The notes under the pieces were generated by a model that ran no database searches, was not told where the DNA came from, and was given only the letters and a program-made list of their open reading frames with translations. Below, piece after piece: positions 1 to 9,969 of a stretch of 64,000 nt of DNA; the stretch's first letter is position 1; each line of letters opens with the position of its first letter. The stretch comes from Pseudomonadota bacterium. GTDB lineage: Bacteria; Pseudomonadota; Gammaproteobacteria; Xanthomonadales; Xanthomonadaceae. Made by a program: the position numbers and the translations under genes. The DNA lies in assembly GCA_018242425.1 (NCBI GenBank), contig JAFEBX010000009.1, forward strand, positions 124,001-188,000, in the 5' to 3' direction.

Positions 1-155
1 TGGCCGGCGACGTCGCGCCCTGCCAGCGCGACCGGCAAGGTCAGCGCCTGGATCGGGGTGCAGCGGTTGAAGCCGGCGGCTTCCAGCCCCGCGAGCAGCG
101 CGGGATGCAGGTCGAAGGAGGAAAAGGCGACGTCGGTCAGCGGTTTGTCGGACAT
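1..155 (-). CDS. rhlB: ATP-dependent RNA helicase RhlB (partial, N-terminus)
   Basis: Only the first 51 codons are present; the gene runs leftward out of the window. The protein begins [18 protein letters not shown] and continues into the DEAD-box Q-motif ([14 protein letters not shown]), which in this family reads the adenine of ATP. The start and Q-motif match Xanthomonas-type RhlB, a cytoplasmic helicase that in enterobacteria works in the RNA degradosome. It is divergent from trxA-rho, and the 238 bp between rhlB and trxA must hold both promoters. Walker and DEAD motifs lie outside the window, so the identification rests on the N-terminus and the rhlB/trxA/rho gene order. Confidence 0.85.
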   Translation of the reverse strand, partial: MSDKPLTDVAFSSFDLHPALLAGLEAAGFNRCTPIQALTLPVALAGRDVAG

Positions 156-393
156 GAAATTCTGTGCGGGATACGCGCTCTGATGAGCACTTGGATGGGC
201 GCTTGGGATGGGCGGCCACGCGCTGGGCGGGCGCCGGAAGTGGCTTACTGGGAAGGCAGGCCGGGCCTTGAAGTCCGCCTGCAAGCCCGCACATCTTAGC
301 AAGTCGAATCTGCAGCCGCGTCACAGTTGCTGCGACCGGGACGTGAGAAGCTATCCCCGTCCCCTTCCGCCCCGCCCCCATTCCGGAGTGTCC

Positions 394-732
394 ATGAGCA
401 GCGCCAACGTTTTCCATGCCACCGACAAGGACTTCGACGACCTCGTCCTCAAGTCCGACCAGCCCGTGCTGGTGGATTTCTGGGCGCCGTGGTGCGGTCC
501 CTGCAAGATGATCGCCCCCAGCCTCGACCAGCTCGCCGACAGCTACGAGGGCAAGGCCAAGGTGGTGAAGGTCGACATCGAGGCCAACCCGCAGCTGGGC
601 ATGCGTTTCAACGTCCGCAGCATCCCGATGCTGGTGATGTTCAAGGGCGGCCAGATCGCCGCGACCCAGATGGGCGCGCCGCCGAACGTGAAGTCGGTGC
701 TGTCCCAGATGATCGATCGCGCGGTCGCCTGA
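394..732 (+). CDS. trxA: Thioredoxin
   Basis: A 112-residue single-domain thioredoxin, close to the usual 105-110. The redox motif WCGPC is at residues 33-37, preceded by the conserved FWAP, and the cis-proline loop appears as SIPML. It reduces disulfides of cytoplasmic proteins at the expense of thioredoxin reductase. The start at 394 is chosen over an upstream in-frame ATG (208) because GGAG at 385-388 is a good ribosome site and the extra 62 residues have no thioredoxin homology and low-complexity composition. It lies upstream of rho on the same strand, the common arrangement in this family. A weak promoter candidate (TTGCTG at 327, CTATCC at 351) lies upstream. Confidence 0.97.
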   Translation: MSSANVFHATDKDFDDLVLKSDQPVLVDFWAPWCGPCKMIAPSLDQLADSYEGKAKVVKVDIEANPQLGMRFNVRSIPMLVMFKGGQIAATQMGAPPNVKSVLSQMIDRAVA

Positions 733-753
733 TCGACCCCTAATCCTGAATAT

Positions 754-787
754 CTGCCGGCGCCCGCTTGCCGCGGCGCGCCGGCAG
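754..787 (+). other. Inverted repeat in the trxA-rho intergenic leader
   Basis: A perfect 10-bp stem (CTGCCGGCGC at 754-763, its complement at 778-787) closes a 14-nt loop 22 bp after the trxA stop. No T-run follows, so it is not a classical intrinsic terminator. It could be a 3' end stabiliser for trxA or part of the rho leader, since rho genes are commonly autoregulated by attenuation in their leader. Function is inferred only. Confidence 0.45.
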
Positions 788-923
788 TGCTAGTTTCTAG
801 GCGTCCGGCGCGCCTGTCCGTTCCATTCGACATCTCCGCCGCACCCATCTCGTAGTACCGAATCCATTCCCGAACCACTCCGCCGGCCACTGGCCAGGCG
901 CTCGCCATTGCGAGGATTCCCCT

Positions 924-2621
924 TTGTCCGAAGAAGAAATCAAGCCCGCCCCGAAGCGTCGTGGCCGTCCGCCCAAGGTGCGTCCCGAAGCCACGGATAC
1001 CGCTCCGGCACCCGCTGCCGTTGAAGTCGCGGCTCCCGCGCCAACCCCGCCTCCCGCACCCGTGCCGGCCGCGGCACCCGTCGCCAGCCAGCCGAGCGCC
1101 CCCGCGCAGACGCAAGACCAGGACCATGGCGGCGGCGAACAGCAGCAGGGCGGCAACGGCGGCCAGCAGCAGAATGGCGGCCCGCGTGAAGACGGCCAGC
1201 GTTTCAACAACAACAATCGCCGCGAGCGCTTCAAGAATCGCCGCGATCGCCAGCGCGAGCGCTATCGCGACCAGGGCCTGCCGAGCGACGACGACGGCCA
1301 GCCCAACGGACCGCCGCCATCGGCGCGACCGATGCCGACGATCCCCGAAGGCTTCCCGCAGTATTCGCTGGGCGACCTCAAGCGCATGCCCGCCCAGAAG
1401 CTGCTCGACATCGCCGAGCAACTGCAGATCCACGAAGGCGTCGCGCGCGCGCGCAAGCAGGACATCATCTTCGCCCTGCTGAAGGTGCTGACCCGCCACG
1501 GCGAAGGCGTCGCCGCCGACGGCGTGCTGGAAATCCTGCCCGACGGCTACGGCTTCCTGCGCGCGGCCGAAGCCAGCTACCTGGCCGGCCCTGACGACAC
1601 CTACATCTCGCCGAGCCAGATCCGCCGCTTCAACCTGCGCACCGGCGACCACATCGCCGGCCGCATCCGCTGGCCCAAGGATGGCGAACGCTACTTCGCG
1701 CTCAACATCGTCGACACCATCAACGGCGAGCCGATCGAAGCCAGCAAGAACAAGACGCTGTTCGAAAACCTGACGCCGCTGTTCCCGCGCAAGCGCTTCA
1801 AGCTCGAGCGCGGCGACGGCTCGTCGGAAGACATCACCGGCCGCATCCTCGACCTGATGGCACCGCAGGGCAAGGGCCAGCGCGCGCTGATCGTGTCGCC
1901 GCCGAAAGCCGGCAAGACGATGATGATGCAGCAGATCGCCACCGCGATCACCACCAATCATCCCGACGTGCACCTGATCGTGTTGCTGATCGACGAACGT
2001 CCGGAAGAAGTGACGGAAATGCAGCGCACCGTGCGCGGCGAAGTCATCTCCTCCACCTTCGACGAACCGGCCGCGCGCCACGTCCAGGTCGCGGAAATGG
2101 TGATCGAGCGCGCCAAGCGCCTGGTCGAGCACAAGAAGGATGTCGTCATCCTGCTCGACTCGATCACCCGCCTCGCCCGCGCCTACAACAACGTGCTGCC
2201 GTCGAGCGGCAAGGTGCTGACCGGCGGCGTCGACTCCAACGCCATGCATCGCCCGAAGCGTTTCTTCGGCGCGGCGCGCAATGTCGAGGAAGGCGGCTCG
2301 CTGACCATCATCGCCACCGCACTGGTCGATACCGGCAGCGCGATGGACAAGGTGATCTACGAAGAGTTCAAGGGCACCGGCAACTCGGAAGTGCACCTCG
2401 ACCGCCGCATCACCGAGAAGCGCGTCTACCCGGCGATCGGCGTCAACCTCTCCGGCACCCGCCGCGAGGACCTGCTGATCGAACCCGACCTGCTGCAGAA
2501 GATCTGGATCCTGCGCAAGCTGCTGCATCCGATGGACGAAATCGCGGCGATGGAGTTCCTGCTCGACAAGATGAAGAACACCAAGTCGAACGACGAGTTC
2601 TTCAGCTCGATGAAGCGCTGA
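924..2621 (+). CDS. rho: Transcription termination factor Rho
   Basis: 565 residues, versus about 419 in E. coli. The difference is a roughly 145-residue N-terminal extension rich in Pro/Ala, then Gln/Gly/Asn/Arg, that starts with an AT-hook-like KRRGRPPK and should be disordered and RNA-binding. The conserved body follows: the Rho N-domain ([16 protein letters not shown]), the cold-shock-like RNA-binding fold, and the RecA-type ATPase with Walker A PPKAGKT near residue 326, Walker B ([13 protein letters not shown]), and the Q-/R-loop segments. The start is TTG at 924, supported by GAGGA at 912-916 with a 7-nt spacer. It acts as a hexameric RNA translocase that ends transcription. An intrinsic terminator follows. 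Confidence 0.97.
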   Translation: MSEEEIKPAPKRRGRPPKVRPEATDTAPAPAAVEVAAPAPTPPPAPVPAAAPVASQPSAPAQTQDQDHGGGEQQQGGNGGQQQNGGPREDGQRFNNNNRRERFKNRRDRQRERYRDQGLPSDDDGQPNGPPPSARPMPTIPEGFPQYSLGDLKRMPAQKLLDIAEQLQIHEGVARARKQDIIFALLKVLTRHGEGVAADGVLEILPDGYGFLRAAEASYLAGPDDTYISPSQIRRFNLRTGDHIAGRIRWPKDGERYFALNIVDTINGEPIEASKNKTLFENLTPLFPRKRFKLERGDGSSEDITGRILDLMAPQGKGQRALIVSPPKAGKTMMMQQIATAITTNHPDVHLIVLLIDERPEEVTEMQRTVRGEVISSTFDEPAARHVQVAEMVIERAKRLVEHKKDVVILLDSITRLARAYNNVLPSSGKVLTGGVDSNAMHRPKRFFGAARNVEEGGSLTIIATALVDTGSAMDKVIYEEFKGTGNSEVHLDRRITEKRVYPAIGVNLSGTRREDLLIEPDLLQKIWILRKLLHPMDEIAAMEFLLDKMKNTKSNDEFFSSMKR

Positions 2622-2641
2622 GTCGCGGCATCACCGGAAAT

Positions 2642-2673
2642 GCAAAAGCCCCGCACTGCGGGGCTTTTGTTTT
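2642..2673 (+). terminator. Intrinsic terminator of rho
   Basis: A 13-bp GC-rich stem (2642-2654 pairs with 2658-2670) around a 3-nt loop, with A-tract and T-tract flanks (TTTTGTTTT). It lies 20 bp after the rho stop and in front of the convergent gene ending at 2689. The A/T flanks mean it may also work on the opposite strand. Confidence 0.9.
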
Positions 2674-2688
2674 GCCGGATTGGCGGCA

Positions 2689-3612
2689 TCACGGCGCCTT
2701 GGCATCACTGGCGGCGAGTTTCACCTGGTCGCCCTTCATCGCGACGAATCCGCTGCCAGCGGCGTCCGACACGCCGATCCAGCGATCCGGATCGTTGACG
2801 AACCACGGGGCGATGTTGCGCATCCCGCGTTGCTCGAGGCGCCACTTGCCATCATTGTCGGTCGGCACGCCCTCCCTGGCGTTGAATACGATGGGCAATG
2901 CACCGACAAGGTGATTGTCACCGACCAATGGGCTGCCGGATGCCGGCGCCAGCTTGAGGCCGCGGGCAAAACGCAGGACATCGCGCTCAAGCAGCTTGCG
3001 GGCATCGTCCAGCAGCTTGTCCCTCCCCCGGATGTTGTACAGCGACGATTGCGCGATCACCGCATCCGCCACGCTTCCATCGGGGTTGAGATAGAGATGA
3101 ACCATGACGGCGCCACTCACGTTGGCCCTGAACAATCCGGCCGGGTAAGAAGGAAGCCGCGGCTGTGAAACAATGCAGTCCATGACGCACTTCGGATGGT
3201 TTTTTTCCTCCCTGAGCAATTCCTCTTCCGACAAATAGGGTTGGTCGCTGAACCGTCTGTTGTCCAGGGAGATGTCGTAGCCCGACGCGCTCGGGCGAGC
3301 CGCCAGGGTCAGTTGGAAATAGGTCTTGGCGTTGACCGCAACGCCATCCTGGAGATAGGGCTGGAATTTCCAGCTTGAAATGATCTTGCCGACGTTCTCC
3401 GCGACCTTGGGATCAAGCTTGGTCGCGATGTGTTGTTCCTTCACCACGCCATCCGGCCCGAAAACGAGGTCGCCACGCACGCGCATGGTCATCACCGATT
3501 CGGTCAGGCCATGGTTGTTCGTCACCAGCTCCGGCTCCCTGGCCTGCGTCACCAACGCCGGACCAGCCAGCAACGCCAGCGCGAACGCCGTCATCCTCAA
3601 TCGTTTCGCCAT
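2689..3612 (-). CDS. Exported protein with tandem TonB-C-like domains
   Basis: 307 residues. A signal peptide is visible at residues 1-24 (Arg/Lys n-region, hydrophobic core, cleavage after TQA). Residues about 30-105 and 150-205 look like two degenerate TonB C-terminal folds: the second reads PRLPSYPAGLF then GAVMVHLYLNPDGSVADAVI, the typical TonB_C pattern, and the first ends in a SWKFQPYLQDG-like strand. The remaining C-terminus is unrecognised. A periplasmic role is likely, but there is no N-terminal transmembrane anchor or Pro-rich spacer as in energy-transducing TonB, so it is probably not an energy transducer. It is monocistronic and convergent with rho. Confidence 0.7.
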   Translation of the reverse strand: MAKRLRMTAFALALLAGPALVTQAREPELVTNNHGLTESVMTMRVRGDLVFGPDGVVKEQHIATKLDPKVAENVGKIISSWKFQPYLQDGVAVNAKTYFQLTLAARPSASGYDISLDNRRFSDQPYLSEEELLREEKNHPKCVMDCIVSQPRLPSYPAGLFRANVSGAVMVHLYLNPDGSVADAVIAQSSLYNIRGRDKLLDDARKLLERDVLRFARGLKLAPASGSPLVGDNHLVGALPIVFNAREGVPTDNDGKWRLEQRGMRNIAPWFVNDPDRWIGVSDAAGSGFVAMKGDQVKLAASDAKAP

Positions 3613-3658
3613 CCCGTTCTCCCCTCGTGATGGGGCGATCGTAGCGCAACCGGATCGA

Positions 3659-6600
3659 TCAGTACGAACGATCCTGCGGCCGCAGCATGCGCGCCATCGT
3701 CAGGTCCTGCGCCGCCGGCGTCGCTTCGGCAAGCTCGGCGGCGACGTCGACGAATCCGCGCATCAAGGCGATGTCGCGCGGGGTGCGGTTGAGGCGATCG
3801 CGCTGGCCCAGCGGGGCCCCGCTGTCGCGCAGGCGCCGTGCCACCGACATCAATCCATGGAGTGCGGCGATGTGCAGCGGGCCGAAACCGCGCGGATCCT
3901 GGGCGTCGAGTTGCACGTCTTCGTCGAGCATGCGGTCGAGCCCGGCGAGGATCACCGCTTCATCGCAGCCGGTGCCCGGTTCGGCGCGCGCGCCGAGCAG
4001 CAACAGCAACGGCGTGACGCCGGCTTCGGCCCGGGCATTGGCGTCGGCGCCAGACAGCAACAGCGTGTCGAACAGGGTCACCAGTCGCGTGCGGTCGCGC
4101 GCAGTGAACCCGTAGAGTGCAGCGCAGTGGATCGGCGCCAGCCCCTGCGGATCGGCGGCGGCGACATCGGCGCCGGCGCGCAGCAATCGCGTGACCATTT
4201 CCGGCAAGCCCAGCGCGGACGCCAGCATCAGGACCGTGACGTCACCGGGCAATCGCTGGCCAAGATCGGCGCCGGCAGCGAGCAGGCGATCGACCACGGC
4301 GGCGTGGCGCATGCTCACCGCCGCCGACAACGGCGTGGCACCGGTGCTTGCGCTGAGTCCGACATCCGCACCGTGCGCGACCAGCTGTTCCACCGCATCG
4401 ACATGGCCGCCACCGGCTGCGCGCAGCAAGGCGCTGCAGCCCTGGGCGTCGAGCGCATCGACAGGAAAGCCGAGTTCAAGCATGCGCCGCACTGCATCGC
4501 CGTCACCGGTGATCGCCGCAGCTGGCAGATCGCCCGCGCGCAAGGCGCGACCCGGCAACGGCCAGCCCCGCCAGTCCAGCCAGTCGGCGAGGTCCTTGCG
4601 ACCATTGGCGAGCGCGACACCAAGCGCAGTCTGGCCATCGGGCGCACGCGCATCGGGCTTTGCACCGACTGCCACCAATGCACGCACTGCGTTGGCATCG
4701 CCACACGCCGTGGCGACATGCAGCGCGCTCAGGCCCGATCCGTCGATCGCGCTGGCATCAACGCCGCTGTCGAGCAGGCGCTGGATCAACCGCGGCCAAT
4801 GCAGGCGGATGGCGTGATGCAACGGCGGATCGCCGGCACTGTCGCTGGCGAAGGGGTCGGCGCCGCGTTCGAGCAATTGCAGCGCGAAGGCCTCCCCGTG
4901 TTCGGACGGATGGGCGCGACAGGCCTGCAGATGGTTGGCGAACACGCCGGCACCGGCAGGACTGGCGCCACGTCGCCACAACAGGTCGAGCGCCTGCGCG
5001 GCGTTGGCGTCGCCGGGCGCGAGGCGCAGCAACTGTCCAAGCAGACTGTGGCCCTCGCGGCTGGCGTCGACGTCGGCGCCGCGCGCGAGCAGCCACGGCA
5101 CCAGTTGCGGCGATGACGGCGCAAGCTCGGCGAGCATGCGAGTGAATTCGCTGCGTTCCAGCAGCGGCGCGAAACGCTCGAGCGTCGCACTGTCGCCATC
5201 GCGCAGGGCATCGCTGACGACGGCATAGGGGGGCCGGTTCGGTGCGGCATCGTCCGCCGCGACATCGCTGTCGCTGCCGGCAACCGGCGGCGGCACGAAG
5301 GTGGGATCGAGCGCCTGCACCACCGACCAGCGGCCCAGCGCCTTGGCGCGTGCAAGGGCATCGACACCGGCATCATCGATCACATCAACGTGTGCGCCAG
5401 CGGCCTGCAGCGCGGCGATCACGTCGGCACCGGCGACTTCGCCTTCCACCGCATGGCGCAAGGCATCGTGGCCATCGGCATTGCGCGCGGCGACATCGGC
5501 CTTCGATTCCAGCAAGGCATCAATCACCTCGCGATGGCCGCCCTGCGCCGCCAGCATCAGCGGCGTGGTCTGCGTCGCATCACGAACATCAACGCTCGCG
5601 CCGCTGTCGAGCAAGGTCTGGACGATGGCGGAATGCCCGGCCTGCGCGGCCAGGTGCAGCGCGGTACGGCCATCGCCATCCACCGCATCCGCCACCTGCG
5701 CGCGATGGCGCAGCAGCAGTTGCACGCCGGCGGGGTCGTCGTCATCGGCGGTCGCCGCGGCGAGCAACGGCGCCAGCGCATTCGCCGGGGCGACACTGGC
5801 ACCGCGTTCGAGCAGGAATTTCGCCAGCCGCCAGTTGCCGGCGGCACAGGCCATCGCCAACGGTGTCTGGCCGTTGTCGTTGGCGATGTCGATCTGCGCC
5901 TGGGCATCGAGCAGCAAGGCGGCGACGCCGGGATCGGTGCTGCGCGCGGCGTGGTGCAGCGGCGTGTTGCCCTGGGGATCGGTGGCGCGAACATCGGCGC
6001 CATTGGCGAGCAGCATCGCCACCGCATCGGGACGGCCGTGCCAGCTGTCGCGCGTCGCGGCGAGCAACGGAGTGATGCCGCTGGCATCGGCATCGAGCGA
6101 AACGCCATGGGCGATCAGCGTGCGCAGCAGCCGCAGGTCGGGCAACACTGCGGCGAGGATCGGCAGGCGGCGCTGGTCGCGATCGTCCGTCGCCGGCAGC
6201 GCATCGGCGCGTGCACCGGCATCGAGCAGCGCGAGCGCGCGTTCGACGCGACCGCTGCGGGCGGCAGCGTGGAGTTCACGATCAAGTTCGTCATTGCCGG
6301 TCGTGGCGGGAAGATCCACGACGGCATCGGCCGCGGCTTCATCATCCAGGTGCAATTCCGGCAAGGCATCGAGACTGACCGGTTCAGCGTTGCGGGCAGG
6401 CGCCGGGGTCGGCATCGCCTTCACCTCTTTGGCCACCCGCTGGATGCGCGCCGAGAAGCGCAGCACCGGCAGCAGCAACGCCAACAGGACGGCGAGCGCC
6501 CAGCGCAGCGAGCCGTTGATCACGCCCGGCCACGCCAGCACCAGGACCAGCGCAACCACGCAGGCCACCGCGACCGCCGGACGCAAGCCGCTCCATGCCC

Positions 6601-7036
6601 AGCGCCGCGAAGGATCGCGTTCGCCCAAGGCATGGTGGAAGGCGAAGCGGGCGTCGCCGGCATCGCTGGTCCACAGCGGCCACACCCGCCACGCCAGGAT
6701 CACGCCGATCGCTGCCGCCAGCCCGAGGCCGAGCGCGGCCGGCAACGAGCCCGACGCCATCAATGCATGCAGCGGCCACGCCGCCAGCGCCGCGCCGACC
6801 ACCACTGCGGCGGCCCAGACCACGACATGGCTGGTGATGACCCGGGGCGCGCGCTCCTTGGTGCTTCCGCGCAACGGCCAGGCACTGGCCAGCAGGCCAC
6901 TGCCGAGGGCGCCGCCGATCGCGGCGATCCAGCCGCCGAATCCGGTCGCGAGCAGGGCCAGCACTCCGGCGGCAGCAGCCGCCTGCCAAGGCATCGCCGA
7001 TTGCCCCGCAACCGCGGGACGCTGCTGCTCAGGCAT
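3659..7036 (-). CDS. Giant membrane-anchored ankyrin repeat protein
   Basis: 1125 residues. The N-terminal 230 or so hold several hydrophobic segments (for example near residues 17-40, 70-90, 95-115, 150-200) typical of a polytopic membrane region. From about residue 245 to the end are roughly 20 or more ankyrin repeats recognisable by TPLHxAA / GADV..-type cores (for example GNTPLHHAARS, GRTALHLAAQAGH, TTPLMLAAQGGHREV). Such repeats bind proteins; the partner is unknown. The start codon lies 8 nt inside the 3' end of the upstream YcgL-family gene, so the two are translationally coupled. No enzymatic domain is seen. A repeat-built gene of this size is prone to unequal recombination. Confidence 0.88.
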   Translation of the reverse strand: MPEQQRPAVAGQSAMPWQAAAAAGVLALLATGFGGWIAAIGGALGSGLLASAWPLRGSTKERAPRVITSHVVVWAAAVVVGAALAAWPLHALMASGSLPAALGLGLAAAIGVILAWRVWPLWTSDAGDARFAFHHALGERDPSRRWAWSGLRPAVAVACVVALVLVLAWPGVINGSLRWALAVLLALLLPVLRFSARIQRVAKEVKAMPTPAPARNAEPVSLDALPELHLDDEAAADAVVDLPATTGNDELDRELHAAARSGRVERALALLDAGARADALPATDDRDQRRLPILAAVLPDLRLLRTLIAHGVSLDADASGITPLLAATRDSWHGRPDAVAMLLANGADVRATDPQGNTPLHHAARSTDPGVAALLLDAQAQIDIANDNGQTPLAMACAAGNWRLAKFLLERGASVAPANALAPLLAAATADDDDPAGVQLLLRHRAQVADAVDGDGRTALHLAAQAGHSAIVQTLLDSGASVDVRDATQTTPLMLAAQGGHREVIDALLESKADVAARNADGHDALRHAVEGEVAGADVIAALQAAGAHVDVIDDAGVDALARAKALGRWSVVQALDPTFVPPPVAGSDSDVAADDAAPNRPPYAVVSDALRDGDSATLERFAPLLERSEFTRMLAELAPSSPQLVPWLLARGADVDASREGHSLLGQLLRLAPGDANAAQALDLLWRRGASPAGAGVFANHLQACRAHPSEHGEAFALQLLERGADPFASDSAGDPPLHHAIRLHWPRLIQRLLDSGVDASAIDGSGLSALHVATACGDANAVRALVAVGAKPDARAPDGQTALGVALANGRKDLADWLDWRGWPLPGRALRAGDLPAAAITGDGDAVRRMLELGFPVDALDAQGCSALLRAAGGGHVDAVEQLVAHGADVGLSASTGATPLSAAVSMRHAAVVDRLLAAGADLGQRLPGDVTVLMLASALGLPEMVTRLLRAGADVAAADPQGLAPIHCAALYGFTARDRTRLVTLFDTLLLSGADANARAEAGVTPLLLLLGARAEPGTGCDEAVILAGLDRMLDEDVQLDAQDPRGFGPLHIAALHGLMSVARRLRDSGAPLGQRDRLNRTPRDIALMRGFVDVAAELAEATPAAQDLTMARMLRPQDRSY

Positions 7037-7301
7037 CCGTCCCCCAGTCCGAGGTCATGGGATCGAGCGGCAAATCCTGCGGCATCTGCAGATGGAAGCC
7101 GCGATCGGCCAGATTCGCCATCACTTCTTCGGGGGTTTCGCGGGCCAGCTTGCGCCCGGCCGTCAGCTCGGTTTCCAGCACGAACTGCAGCGGACCGAGT
7201 TGCGTGCGCAACGCCTCCGGCAACTTGGCGCCCTCGTCGCGCGCGGCGAGGAAGACATAGGTATCGGCTTTGCGGGTGCTCTTGTAGACGTAGGCGCGCA
7301 T
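7029..7301 (-). CDS. YcgL domain protein
   Basis: 90 residues beginning MRAYVYKSTRKADTYVFLA, the signature start of the YcgL family; the family core LPEALRTQLGPLQFVLE and the end ..GFHLQMP follow. An in-frame start 15 codons upstream (7346) is rejected because family members begin at MRAYVYK. The function is unknown; the family is small, soluble and gammaproteobacterial. Its stop overlaps the ankyrin gene start by 8 nt, an arrangement implying co-expression. Confidence 0.9.
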   Translation of the reverse strand: MRAYVYKSTRKADTYVFLAARDEGAKLPEALRTQLGPLQFVLETELTAGRKLARETPEEVMANLADRGFHLQMPQDLPLDPMTSDWGTDA

Positions 7302-7416
7302 GCAACTCTTCCGGAATCCCGGGAATTGTGGGGGAAGCTTCGCCACAAGGGAACCGCCGATTCAGATTGGCTTGCGTTAGCCTAGTCGCTCTTCACGCTC
7401 CGGAATCGACCTCGCC

Positions 7417-9027
7417 ATGATGCGTGGACCCTTGATGCGCGCGAACACCGTGTTGCTGCTGTGCACGGCATGGTTGCTGATATTCGCCAATTCCAGAGCA
7501 TGGAAACTGCTGGCATCACTCGATCCCGGCGGCCTGCCGCACTGGCTGTTCCTGCTGTGCCTGGGCGTGTTGCTGGCGATGACCATCCTCGTCGTGCTGC
7601 TGCCGCTCAGCTTCAAATGGTCGATCAAGCCGTGGCTGGTGATCGTATTGCTGTGCGCCGCCGCCGCCGCCTTCTTCATGGACGATTTCGGCGCGGTGAT
7701 CGATCGCCACACCTTGCGCAGCGTGTTCGAGACCAATTCGCGCGAGGCCGGCGAATGGTTGTCGTGGCGGATGGCGTGGAAGATCGGCGGCGCCGGCGTG
7801 GTACCGGCGTTGCTGGTGCTGTGGACGCGAATCGAATGGCAGCCCTTCCCCCGCGAACTGTGGTCGCGCGCGAAACTGGTGCTGATCGTGATCGTCGCGA
7901 GCGCCATCGCGATCGGCATCGGAGGTCGCGGCGTCGCCTCCAGCCTGCGCACCCAGCGCGAACTCGGCCACGTCATCAATCCGATGGCGATCGCCAGCGG
8001 GCTTTACGCCTATGTCGACAACGCCCGCCCACAGGCGGCGATCGTGGTGCAACCGCTGGGTCGCGACGCCACGCGTGCCACCGCACCCGCAGGCGCCAAA
8101 CCGCAGGTGCTGGTGTTCATCGCCGGCGAGTCGGTGCGCGCGGCCAGCTGGGGCCTGTCCACCCACGGACGCCAGACCACGCCGCAACTCGCGCAACTGC
8201 CGGTGACGAATTTCGCCGACGTGCGCTCCTGCGGCACCGATACCGCGGTCTCGCTGCCGTGCATGTTCTCCAACCTTGGCCGCAAGGACTTCAGCGAACG
8301 CGCCGCACTCGCCCGCGAGAACGCGCTGGACGTGCTGGCCCATGCCGGCGTCGATGTCGCCTGGTTCGACAACAACACCGGCGACAAGGGCATCGCCAAG
8401 CGCGTGCACGAAACCGAACTCCAGAACTCGACCGATCCCAGGTGGTGCAGTGCGCGCAACTGTTTCGACGGCATCCTCGTCGATGCCCTGGAGAAGACCC
8501 TGGCCGAGACGCATGGCGATCGCGTGATCGTGCTGCACGTGAAGGGCAGCCACGGGCCGGCCTACTACCAGCGCTACCCGGCGGAATTCGAGCAGTTCAA
8601 GCCGGTCTGCCGCAGCAACCAGCTGCAGACCTGCACGCCGGAGCAGATCCGCAACGCCTACGACAACAGCGTGCTCTATACCGATTCGATCATCGCCTCG
8701 GTGATCGCCACGCTGCGGGATGACCCCGCCATCGACGGCGCGGTGCTGTTCGTCTCCGACCACGGCGAATCATTGGGCGAAAACGGCCTCTACCTGCACG
8801 GCGCGCCGTATGCCTTCGCCCCCGACGTGCAGACGCATATCCCGATGGCATTGTGGATGTCCGACGGCTTCCGCCAGCGCGATGGCATCGATGCCGCCTG
8901 CGTCACGCGCCAGGGCGCGCAACCCTGGAGCCACGACAACATCTTCGACTTCCTGCTCGGGTTGATGCAGGTGCGCAGCAACGCCTATCGTCCGCAGCTC
9001 GATCCGCTGCGACAATGCCGGGCATGA
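7417..9027 (+). CDS. eptA: Phosphoethanolamine--lipid A transferase (EptA/MCR family)
   Basis: 536 residues. About five N-terminal transmembrane helices (residues 1-190) precede a periplasmic alkaline-phosphatase-like domain. Metal-binding and catalytic features are visible: GES with Glu238, the nucleophile Thr274 inside [14 protein letters not shown], and the late [11 protein letters not shown] block supplying Asp/His ligands, then [11 protein letters not shown]. The family moves phosphoethanolamine from phosphatidylethanolamine to lipid A phosphates in the periplasm, lowering surface charge and susceptibility to cationic peptides and polymyxins. Its stop overlaps the hemF start (ATGA). Two adjacent ATGs exist at 7417 and 7420; the first is used. 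Whether the lipid A, heptose or another acceptor is used cannot be told from sequence. Confidence 0.9.
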   Translation: MMRGPLMRANTVLLLCTAWLLIFANSRAWKLLASLDPGGLPHWLFLLCLGVLLAMTILVVLLPLSFKWSIKPWLVIVLLCAAAAAFFMDDFGAVIDRHTLRSVFETNSREAGEWLSWRMAWKIGGAGVVPALLVLWTRIEWQPFPRELWSRAKLVLIVIVASAIAIGIGGRGVASSLRTQRELGHVINPMAIASGLYAYVDNARPQAAIVVQPLGRDATRATAPAGAKPQVLVFIAGESVRAASWGLSTHGRQTTPQLAQLPVTNFADVRSCGTDTAVSLPCMFSNLGRKDFSERAALARENALDVLAHAGVDVAWFDNNTGDKGIAKRVHETELQNSTDPRWCSARNCFDGILVDALEKTLAETHGDRVIVLHVKGSHGPAYYQRYPAEFEQFKPVCRSNQLQTCTPEQIRNAYDNSVLYTDSIIASVIATLRDDPAIDGAVLFVSDHGESLGENGLYLHGAPYAFAPDVQTHIPMALWMSDGFRQRDGIDAACVTRQGAQPWSHDNIFDFLLGLMQVRSNAYRPQLDPLRQCRA

Positions 9028-9965
9028 CGACGCTCCCGACCACTTCTTTCGATGACGTCCGCGACTGGCTGGCCGGCCTGCAGGACCGCATCTGCGCGGC
9101 GATCGAACACGCCGACGGCGGCGCCCGCTTCATCGAGGACGCGTGGACGCGCGAAGGCAGCGGCGCCCTGCTGGGCGGCGGCGGCCGCACCCGCATCCTC
9201 CGCGACGGCGCGGTGTTCGAACAGGCCGGCATCGGCTTCTCCGACGTGTCGGGAACGAAACTCCCGCCCTCGGCGACGGCCGCGCGCCCGGAACTCGTCG
9301 ATGCGCAATGGCGCGCCTGTGGCGTCTCGCTGGTCTTCCATCCGCGCAACCCGCACATCCCCACGACCCATGCCAACGTCCGCCATTTCCGCGCGGAGAA
9401 GGATGGCGAAACGGTCGCGTGGTGGTTCGGCGGCGGTTTCGACCTCACCCCGTTCTACCCCGTCGACGAAGACGTGCTGCACTGGCACCGCACCGCCCGC
9501 GCGCTGTGCGAACCCTTCGGCGGCGAGGAGCGCTACGCCGCCCACAAGCGCTGGTGCGACGAGTACTTCCTGCTCAAGCATCGCGGCGAAACGCGCGGCG
9601 TCGGCGGCCTGTTCTTCGATGACCTCCAGGACGATTTCGAACGCGACTACGCCTACATGCGCGCGGTCGGCGACGGCTTCCTCGACGCCTACCTCCCGAT
9701 CATCGAGCGCCGCCGCGACACGCCGCATGGCGAACGCGAGCGCCAGTTCCAGCTCTACCGGCGCGGCCGCTATGTCGAATTCAACCTGGTCTTCGACCGC
9801 GGCACCCACTTCGGCCTGCAATCGGGCGGACGCACCGAATCGATCCTGATGAGCCTGCCGCCGCTGGTGCGCTGGGAATACGGCTATGCCCCGGAAGCCG
9901 GGAGCGCCGAAGCCCGCCTCGCCGACTACCTGTGTCCGCGCGACTGGCTGGGCGAACTCGCCTGA
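9024..9965 (+). CDS. hemF: Oxygen-dependent coproporphyrinogen III oxidase
   Basis: 313 residues (E. coli HemF 299). Family motifs are intact: [61 protein letters not shown], and the C-terminal [21 protein letters not shown]. The enzyme oxidatively decarboxylates two propionates to vinyl groups in haem synthesis, in the cytoplasm. The start ATG at 9024 overlaps the eptA stop (ATGA); an ATG 9 nt upstream (9015) is also in frame. The eptA-hemF coupling is functionally unexpected. A convergent gene ends 5 bp after the stop, with no terminator between. Confidence 0.97.
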   Translation: MTTLPTTSFDDVRDWLAGLQDRICAAIEHADGGARFIEDAWTREGSGALLGGGGRTRILRDGAVFEQAGIGFSDVSGTKLPPSATAARPELVDAQWRACGVSLVFHPRNPHIPTTHANVRHFRAEKDGETVAWWFGGGFDLTPFYPVDEDVLHWHRTARALCEPFGGEERYAAHKRWCDEYFLLKHRGETRGVGGLFFDDLQDDFERDYAYMRAVGDGFLDAYLPIIERRRDTPHGERERQFQLYRRGRYVEFNLVFDRGTHFGLQSGGRTESILMSLPPLVRWEYGYAPEAGSAEARLADYLCPRDWLGELA

Positions 9966-9969
9966 CCGG

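Noticed and set aside
543..2528. Long minus-strand open frame across rho
   Set aside because: Antisense to rho, no recognisable domain, low-complexity runs; treated as a GC-driven shadow frame.
8122..8136. GES in place of the more familiar GET in EptA, first read as a Ser-for-Thr nucleophile swap
   Set aside because: The nucleophile in this family lies in the later SCGT block; Thr274 is present there, and GES only supplies the metal-ligand Glu238.
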